Positions 12,765-17,900 of a DNA stretch of 17,900 nucleotides are shown piece after piece (position 1 is the first letter of the stretch; each line of letters starts with the position of its first letter). Made by a program: the position numbers and the translations under genes. The notes under the pieces were generated by a model, which worked only from the letters and a program-made list of their open reading frames with translations, did not search any database and was not told the origin of the DNA. Origin of the DNA: Candidatus Bathyarchaeota archaeon UBA185 (GTDB taxonomy: Archaea; Thermoproteota; Bathyarchaeia; 40CM-2-53-6); contig DAFH01000172.1 in the NCBI GenBank assembly GCA_002495485.1, positions 23,797-41,696 of the forward strand, in the 5' to 3' direction.

Positions 12765-13379
12765 TTGGCCGACAAGACCCGACCCTCCAAACGCCCGCTA
12801 GAGATGCGACTAGCAAGGCTCAAGATCCTAGAAACACCAACGCTCAAGCTCGAACAGTATCCTGTCTCACCTGAGGTTGCCGCTGAACTCCTCTACATGG
12901 CAGGTTTCGAACACAACGATCTCCAAGGACGCGTCATCGACCTTGGAACCGGAACAGGCCGACTGGCCATTGGTGCTGCCCTCATGGGCTCAAGGCACGT
13001 AGTGGGCGTCGATACAGACCCGAGGGCGCTGGCGCTGGCGCGTACTAATGCCGCGAGCGCGGGGGTTGAGGTTGATTGGGTCGAATCTGACATCGACAAG
13101 GTGTGTGGGCGTTATGACGTTGTGATCATGAATCCGCCCTATGGAACGAGAACGTTGCACTCCGATGTTAGATTCTTGGACAGAGCCTTTCGCATCGCGC
13201 CGGTGACATACTCGATCCACAAGTCTTCGACCAGAGATTTTCTGGTCAAGTACGTCGCGAGGTCTAACAGGCGGATAGGAGAAGCGCGGAGTATGAACAT
13301 GGAAATTCCTCATCTCTTCGGCTTTCACACCCAGAAATGGAAGAGCGTTGAGGTGGATCTGTGCCGAATCATAGGCTAG
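12765..13379 (+). CDS. METTL5-like rRNA adenine N6-methyltransferase (COG2263 type)
   Basis: SAM-dependent methyltransferase of 204 residues. LEQYPVSPEVAAELLY, DLGTGTGRLAIGA (SAM-binding loop), VGVDTDPRAL, and the catalytic NPPYGT match human METTL5, where the corresponding motifs are LEQYPT.P, DLG.G.G, and NPPFGT. The C-terminal YSIHKSSTRDF and SVEVDLCRI are also METTL5-like. METTL5 methylates one adenosine near the decoding site of small-subunit rRNA, so 16S rRNA is the likely target. The start is TTG, one base after the dph2 stop; the N-terminus (KTRPSKRPLEMRL) is basic. There is no obvious Shine-Dalgarno, so translation is probably coupled to dph2. Its stop codon TAG overlaps the stop of the convergent transporter gene in the palindrome CTAG. 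Confidence 0.93.
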   Translation: MADKTRPSKRPLEMRLARLKILETPTLKLEQYPVSPEVAAELLYMAGFEHNDLQGRVIDLGTGTGRLAIGAALMGSRHVVGVDTDPRALALARTNAASAGVEVDWVESDIDKVCGRYDVVIMNPPYGTRTLHSDVRFLDRAFRIAPVTYSIHKSSTRDFLVKYVARSNRRIGEARSMNMEIPHLFGFHTQKWKSVEVDLCRIIG

Positions 13380-16300
13380 TATTTCTTCTTCTCCGGGTCG
13401 GTGGTTGCAAGAGAGTCAACGGTCACCTCTTCGGAGGAAAGACTGGCCGGAGCCTCTTCATCTGGCGCAGCATGTGCGAGTCGAGGAGCGGAGGGGGCTA
13501 TCTTCGAGATTCTTCGGTGCGGGACATGTGGCACGTGAAGTCTTCCAACCCAGTTGCTGAAACGTACGCCGATGCCTTTTCGCCTGCTTGACCTGCTGGA
13601 TTTCGATCTGCTTTGCATCAGGAAATATGTGGCGAGAAACGATGTGGCCGCGAGTATTACGCCCGTCCACAGGTTGATCCCGCCTAGAATCGCCGACTCA
13701 GTCTGGCTGACGTACACTTGGAGGTATGCGTTGTTGATGTAGTCCAGGTACACTACGACGGCGAGGCCGATTATGGCGAAGGTCTCAACGACTACTCCTA
13801 GTTTCGTCTTAAGAGGAAGGGGAGGAATGAGCTTCTCCTCGGGGCGTACGGGGACCCGTCGGAGGAAGCCGGGAGCCCACCAGTTTAGACGCTTCATCAT
13901 CCGCATTATCGAAGGTACGAGATAGATCCGTGTGAGAGTCGCGTCGAGTAGAACGACGATGAAGATGGCGAGACCCAGTTGTTGTAGCATCGGGATCTGC
14001 GACAGCATCATCGTCCCGTAGGCGCCTGCCGTGACAAGGCCCGTTACTGTGATTATGCCACCCGTCCGTTCGACCGCCGTCTCGATCGCCTCGTCGTCCC
14101 TGGCTCCGCCTGCGACATACTCGCGGATTCTTGTGACTAGGAATATGTCGTAGTCGAGTCCAAGTCCGACCATGATGACGAGTAGCATGATAGGTAGTAT
14201 CCAGATTAGCTGGGCTGCGAAGTATGTTCGGAAGAAGTAGACCGTCGCCGCCATCGCCCATGAGATGCTGAGAAGAATCGTGAAGATCAATCGTAGTGGG
14301 GTGAAGACGGACCCGAGCGCGAGCAGTAGCACAATGAAGACGCCTACCAGCACTAGAGTTGTCAGGTTGAAGTAGTCAGACGCACTGGAATTGGTCAGGT
14401 CCGTCACGGAGGCCGTGGCTCCTCCGACGTACATGGTGGACGTTGCGAGGAGGGGGACCTGATTCTTCAGTATCCCGACGTTGTCGCGGATTCGGGCCAC
14501 CGTGGCGATGGCTGCATCAGAGTAGGGCTCGGTCGAGAGGTCTGCCCAGACCATTGCCGATTTGCCATCGTTGCCGAGGAACGGCTTCATGCTGGTGATC
14601 ATGGCCTGTTGCTGGGCTGTGTTCAACTCGTTGAATGTTGAGAAGGGGATAGGGTCGCCTGAAGGATGCGTGAGTCCATAGACCTTTGAAACTCCGGTAA
14701 TCGCTAGGGTTGAGTTTTCCGCCAATGAGATTGCCTTGAGGGCGGTCACGTTGATCCAGTCTCCTGAGACTAGGAGAACCGGGGTCTGGACAATGGTGTA
14801 AGTCGGGGTAACCGTTCCGGCTCCGAAGCCCTGGCTCATCACATTGTAGCCGGCTCTGCTCGGAAGCGATGGAGGAATCTGGGAGATCAGATCGTGGTTC
14901 GTCTGAGAGGATAGGACTGTGCTGGCGGCTGGCATGATGACTGCGAGTGCTAGTAGAAGAATCAGTTTCGCGTGTTTCGCGGTGAACTGGGCTGCGCGGG
15001 TGTAGTAGCTTGCGCCCTTGTCTTTCTTCTTCCGCCATAGTCCGAGACCGCGGGGCCAGAAGATCCGGTCGCCGAATAGGGAGAGTGCGGCCGGGACGAG
15101 TGTGAGGGCGACTAGGAGCGCGACGGATATGCCGAGCATTACGGCAATGCCGATTGATCGGAGGAGGCCGAAGCTGGCGAAGGCCAGGGTGCCGAACGCG
15201 ATGATGACGGTCGCTCCGCTGGTCGCGATGCTCTCGCCGGCCCACGTGACGGCTCTCTCGACAGAGTCCTTCTTTCCTCTGCCCATTTTCCGCTCTTCCG
15301 CGTAACGGCTTACTAGGAAGATGCAGTAGTCGGAGCCTGCGCCGAGCATTGAGACCGGGAGAAGAGTTAGGACTAGGTAGTGGATCTTGGTGACTAGGGA
15401 GCCGACGGCGAAGACGAGTCCGAAGGCTATTCCGATCGAGAGGCCTATGGCGATGATCGGGATCATGGGTGCGACGACTGAGGCGAAGAAGAATCCGACG
15501 ATGACGATGATGAGCGTGATCGTCACGGGGTCTATGCGTTCTACGTCGGTGACGGTCTGTGTCTGAATGTCGTAGTTGAATGCTGGTTCACCGGTCACGT
15601 AGACGGTGAGGTTCTCGTTGCTTACCGTCTCCGCGGTGCCGACGTCCTCTCTGACGTATGGGACGCTGTTCATTGGGTCGGGTCCCGTGCTCTTGAAGTC
15701 GATGACCATCAGCATGGTATTGTTCTGGGACGATACGAACTGGGAGTAGATGTCCCGGGTCGGCGGGACTGGATATGTGAGAATGTTGTAGTTGTGGAGA
15801 ACCTGTTGGGAGAGACTTGCCATGGCGCCGGTCGCTGACGAGCCTCCAAGGTCATAGATCTGTCCAATGACAGTGTTCTGGATCGCGTTTGCTCCGGTCG
15901 CTTGGGAGATCGCGTCTATTGTGAAGGCCCTTATCGCGGCCGGGTCGTTCCAGCAGTTGTTGTTCGAGCATCCTCCGGAGCCCGGACTGTAGAGGTTGAA
16001 GTATTGTGCTGCGGAGACGAATATGCCTAGGGTCTGGGGGTCGAGTGATAGTGACTGGACGTACGGTGTTGTGATGTTGTAGTATGGGGGCTGGGTGGTG
16101 ATGAGCGGGTTTCCTTTCGTGACGTTCTGTGCTCTCGCGAACGGTGGCGAGCCGAAGACTAGCTGGAACTGCGTGTAGCTGGGCGCGGTGAAGGTCTGGT
16201 TCCAGGACTTGTAGAAGAGTGTGAGATAGTTGAGGGCTATTGTCTGGTAGGCCGGAGGGGTCTGGGCTGAGACCATGGGCCAGGTAGTGTTGTAGGCTTG

Positions 16301-16831
16301 ACGGTTGTAGCCGGCGAGCTGTGTCTGGTTGATGGTTGGGGGTGCTGAGCTGATGAGGGAGATCCATTCGTTGACGTAGGCGCTTGGGATGCCGAATTCG
16401 ATGTTGTTTGCGAGGGTTGTCGCATTCTTTGTCTGGTATAGTTGGAGGTGTATTACACTCGTGTAGCCGAGGAGCTGCTGGTAGTAGATGTCGTACACGC
16501 TTGTGATGTTGTTGATGTTCGAGAGTCTACCGTCGTTGTGGAGTGTCCGGTTGAGCGCGAGGGTGAAGTCTCTAACGTCGTTGCCTCGGACGTCGTTGGC
16601 CGTGATCACGACTATCGTGCTTGTTCCTTGGTTGATGCTGAACTCTTTGCTGACGATGTCCTGGGCTAGGCTCGATTCGGAGTTTTTCGGGTTGAACGTG
16701 GTCTCGTTGTAGGCGATGACGCTCTGGACCTGCAGGATGGCGGGGATGCTGAGGACTAGGGCGGCGAGCCAGATGGCGAATACCGCTTTGTTGTGGCGGA
16801 TTATGCCGCGAGCTAGGCCTGTGAATAGCAC
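13376..16831 (-). CDS. MMPL/RND-superfamily transporter, very large
   Basis: Proton-driven exporter of the MMPL family, related to transporters of lipids and hydrophobic compounds. The open frame from GTG 16936 gives 1186 residues; I prefer GTG 16831 (1151 residues), preceded by AAGGGG six bases upstream and a TATA box at 16878-16885, since the first 35 residues look unlike an MMPL start. In 1186-residue numbering, helix 1 is at 51-69, helices 2-6 are at about 470-620, helix 7 is near 655, and helices 8-12 are about 860-1010. The proton-relay Asp-Tyr pairs are present in both halves: GAGSDYCIFLVSRYAEE (536-537) and GLGLDYDIFLVTRIRE (928-929). The first outside domain is about 390 residues, the second about 180. 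Two extra hydrophobic segments (about 1048-1066, 1085-1106) and a basic tail follow. Confidence 0.88.
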   Translation of the reverse strand: MLFTGLARGIIRHNKAVFAIWLAALVLSIPAILQVQSVIAYNETTFNPKNSESSLAQDIVSKEFSINQGTSTIVVITANDVRGNDVRDFTLALNRTLHNDGRLSNINNITSVYDIYYQQLLGYTSVIHLQLYQTKNATTLANNIEFGIPSAYVNEWISLISSAPPTINQTQLAGYNRQAYNTTWPMVSAQTPPAYQTIALNYLTLFYKSWNQTFTAPSYTQFQLVFGSPPFARAQNVTKGNPLITTQPPYYNITTPYVQSLSLDPQTLGIFVSAAQYFNLYSPGSGGCSNNNCWNDPAAIRAFTIDAISQATGANAIQNTVIGQIYDLGGSSATGAMASLSQQVLHNYNILTYPVPPTRDIYSQFVSSQNNTMLMVIDFKSTGPDPMNSVPYVREDVGTAETVSNENLTVYVTGEPAFNYDIQTQTVTDVERIDPVTITLIIVIVGFFFASVVAPMIPIIAIGLSIGIAFGLVFAVGSLVTKIHYLVLTLLPVSMLGAGSDYCIFLVSRYAEERKMGRGKKDSVERAVTWAGESIATSGATVIIAFGTLAFASFGLLRSIGIAVMLGISVALLVALTLVPAALSLFGDRIFWPRGLGLWRKKKDKGASYYTRAAQFTAKHAKLILLLALAVIMPAASTVLSSQTNHDLISQIPPSLPSRAGYNVMSQGFGAGTVTPTYTIVQTPVLLVSGDWINVTALKAISLAENSTLAITGVSKVYGLTHPSGDPIPFSTFNELNTAQQQAMITSMKPFLGNDGKSAMVWADLSTEPYSDAAIATVARIRDNVGILKNQVPLLATSTMYVGGATASVTDLTNSSASDYFNLTTLVLVGVFIVLLLALGSVFTPLRLIFTILLSISWAMAATVYFFRTYFAAQLIWILPIMLLVIMVGLGLDYDIFLVTRIREYVAGGARDDEAIETAVERTGGIITVTGLVTAGAYGTMMLSQIPMLQQLGLAIFIVVLLDATLTRIYLVPSIMRMMKRLNWWAPGFLRRVPVRPEEKLIPPLPLKTKLGVVVETFAIIGLAVVVYLDYINNAYLQVYVSQTESAILGGINLWTGVILAATSFLATYFLMQSRSKSSRSSRRKGIGVRFSNWVGRLHVPHVPHRRISKIAPSAPRLAHAAPDEEAPASLSSEEVTVDSLATTDPEKKKY

Positions 16832-16877
16832 CTTGAGCCCCTTGGGGGATTGAAACGATCGAAAATCGGGACGGCGG

Positions 16878-16885
16878 CCATAAAG
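16878..16885 (-). promoter_or_regulatory. Possible TATA box of the MMPL gene
   Basis: CTTTATGG on the minus strand is about 51 bases before GTG 16831, giving a leader of about 25 bases that includes AAGGGG (16843-16838). It supports the shorter start. Confidence 0.35.
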
Positions 16886-16939
16886 TCGTACTGTAACCCC
16901 GGAGGCTTCGAGAACCAGCCGTCGTGGTCTCGGCACTTC

Positions 16940-16945
16940 TATAAG
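16940..16945 (+). promoter_or_regulatory. TATA box of the nitrilase-family gene
   Basis: TATAAG lies about 31 bases before TTG 16974 and 37 before TTG 16980. It overlaps the alternative GTG 16936 start region of the divergent transporter gene. Confidence 0.5.
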
Positions 16946-16979
16946 TGAAAGCGAGGTTGTCCGAGCTAGGAGATTGGGA

Positions 16980-17807
16980 TTGAAGCCGATAACGTTGCTA
17001 CTAGCACAGTCTGGTCCTAGGCTGGGAAAGAAGGCTGAGAATCTGAAGACTATCGAGACAAAGGCCAGTTCCGCGCGGAGGAAGAACGTCGACCTTCTGG
17101 TCTTTCCCGAGCTTCATCTTACCGGCTATACTATGAAGGACGAGGTGTACGGGCTGGCCGAGCCTATTCCCGGGCCCAGCGAGAAGAGGGTGGAGAAGGT
17201 TGCGCGGGAGCACGGCTTGCACATTGTCTTCGGCATGCCCGAGGAGAGCGAGGTGAAGGGCGTAATCCACAACACTGCAGTGTTGGTGGGTCCCAAGGGG
17301 CTGGTGGGACGTTATCGGAAGATCCATCTTCCTACTCACACGGTCTTCGAGGAGCGGCGGTATTATCGTCCGGGCACGGAGGCGCCGGTGTTTGATACTC
17401 CGCTGGGGAGGATTGGGCTGACGATATGCTATGATCTGTATTTTCCGGAATTGACGCGTCTGGAGGCGTTGGCTGGGGCGGAGTTGGTCGTTTGTATCTC
17501 TGCTAGTCCGGGTCTGCGGCGGCGGTTTTTCGAGGGTTTCTGTCTGAGCCGGGCGATGGAGAACGCTGTGTACTTGGCCTATGTTAACCGGGTGGGTATT
17601 GAGGAGGGGAACCAGTTCTGGGGCGGCAGCCGTGTGGTTGCGCCGAACGGGTCGGTATTGGTCCATTGCAAGTATGACGTTGAGGATTATCAGCCGTGTA
17701 AGGTGGACCTGGCCGAGGTGGGACGGGCGCGGGCGTTCATCCCTACGATAAAGGACCTGGACCCGCAGCTGTTTGATCAGTTGAGGGTGAAGAGCCGGGA
17801 AGCCTGA
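16980..17807 (+). CDS. Carbon-nitrogen hydrolase (nitrilase superfamily amidase)
   Basis: Cytosolic amidohydrolase that cleaves a C-N bond through a cysteine thioester. The product has 275 residues from TTG 16980. The Glu-Lys-Cys triad is complete: Glu44 in VFPELHLTGY, Lys114 in YRKIHLP, and Cys150 in TICYDLYFPE. The second structural Glu lies in VFEERRYYRPG. NQFWGGSRVVAPNG and RAMENAVYLAYVNR are typical of the aliphatic amidase, omega-amidase and carbamoylputrescine-amidase branches; the substrate cannot be chosen. The start is either TTG 16974 (two residues longer, 31 bases from the TATA box) or TTG 16980 (seven bases after AGGAG at 16968-16972); I favour the second. It is divergent from the MMPL gene. 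The sequence is more GC-rich than the genes at 2-6 kb. Confidence 0.93.
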   Translation: MKPITLLLAQSGPRLGKKAENLKTIETKASSARRKNVDLLVFPELHLTGYTMKDEVYGLAEPIPGPSEKRVEKVAREHGLHIVFGMPEESEVKGVIHNTAVLVGPKGLVGRYRKIHLPTHTVFEERRYYRPGTEAPVFDTPLGRIGLTICYDLYFPELTRLEALAGAELVVCISASPGLRRRFFEGFCLSRAMENAVYLAYVNRVGIEEGNQFWGGSRVVAPNGSVLVHCKYDVEDYQPCKVDLAEVGRARAFIPTIKDLDPQLFDQLRVKSREA

Positions 17808-17882
17808 ACGGCCCCGGCCAAATTCCGTTCCAAACTGCACTTTTGTGTCACGAGAAAAAAAGAATTTTCGGGATCTTCGAAT

Positions 17883-17900
17883 GGTACCGGTTTTGGTACC
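17883..17900. repeat. Inverted repeat at the right edge
   Basis: GGTACCGGTTTTGGTACC: two GGTACC palindromes spaced by six bases, able to form a six-base-pair hairpin or two half-sites for a dimeric regulator. It follows the nitrilase gene by 75 bases. An A-run (17855-17861) in between would act as a T-run terminator for a leftward gene beyond the window. What lies further right cannot be seen. Confidence 0.35.

Noticed and set aside
14517..15245. A 242-codon alternative minus-strand frame inside the MMPL gene, and a similar 171-codon one at 15852-16367
   Set aside because: Both are frame-shifted shadows with Arg/Pro/His-rich composition, within a frame that codes for a well-formed transporter.
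17001..17840. A 279-codon minus-strand open frame opposite the nitrilase gene
   Set aside because: The plus-strand frame carries the full Glu-Lys-Cys triad and family motifs; the antisense product is low-complexity, rich in Arg, Pro and Gln, and resembles nothing.

Overview
The window looks archaeal. It carries a diphthamide-synthesis enzyme (Dph2), a METTL5-type rRNA adenine methyltransferase, an Mre11/Rad50-like pair, and AT-rich TATA boxes about 27-31 bases before start codons, which suggests many leaderless mRNAs. TTG and GTG starts are common. Gene content and moderate GC fit the Thermoproteota (TACK) side of the archaea, perhaps a Nitrososphaeria- or Bathyarchaeia-like lineage, but no phylogenetic marker here settles that. 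There are no rRNA or tRNA genes, no insertion sequences and no CRISPR array.

Layout. 1-1719 (minus): an M20 metallopeptidase cut by the left edge, preceded by an unknown 166-residue protein. 1774-2421 (plus): a rhomboid protease that shares one symmetric TATA box with the unknown gene. 2422-2702: a gene-poor stretch with possible structured RNA, a tiny Lys-rich ORF and a hairpin. 2703-4297 (plus): a four-helix membrane protein and a CDF metal exporter. 4370-6957 (plus): an ECF-transporter S component, a DUF4430-like surface protein and a helical-repeat/PKD surface protein. 7027-7509 (minus): a small membrane protein. 7693-11210 (plus): an Mre11-like nuclease and a Rad50-like ATPase. 11246-11626 (minus): an unknown small protein. 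11756-13379 (plus): Dph2 and the METTL5-like methyltransferase. 13376-16831 (minus): a large MMPL/RND transporter. 16980-17807 (plus): a nitrilase-family amidohydrolase.

Two groups stand out. First, the 4370-6957 group reads as an archaeal split version of transcobalamin/intrinsic factor. The beta domain (DUF4430-like) and the alpha/alpha-barrel domain are separate membrane-anchored proteins encoded next to an ECF substrate-binding subunit. An identical 24-base element with a GCGGG-N8-CCCGC inverted repeat lies at both promoters, between the TATA box and the start. A cobamide-scavenging system is the best reading, but the ligand is inferred. Second, the Mre11/Rad50-like pair is unusual: the Rad50-like protein has no cysteine and therefore no zinc hook, and carries a two-helix hydrophobic hairpin at the apex of its coiled coil. 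It also seems to start at CTG. The nuclease has GHHD where Mre11 has GNHD. The pair looks like an archaeal relative of bacterial YhaO/YhaN, possibly membrane-tethered, and the usual archaeal partners HerA and NurA are not beside it.
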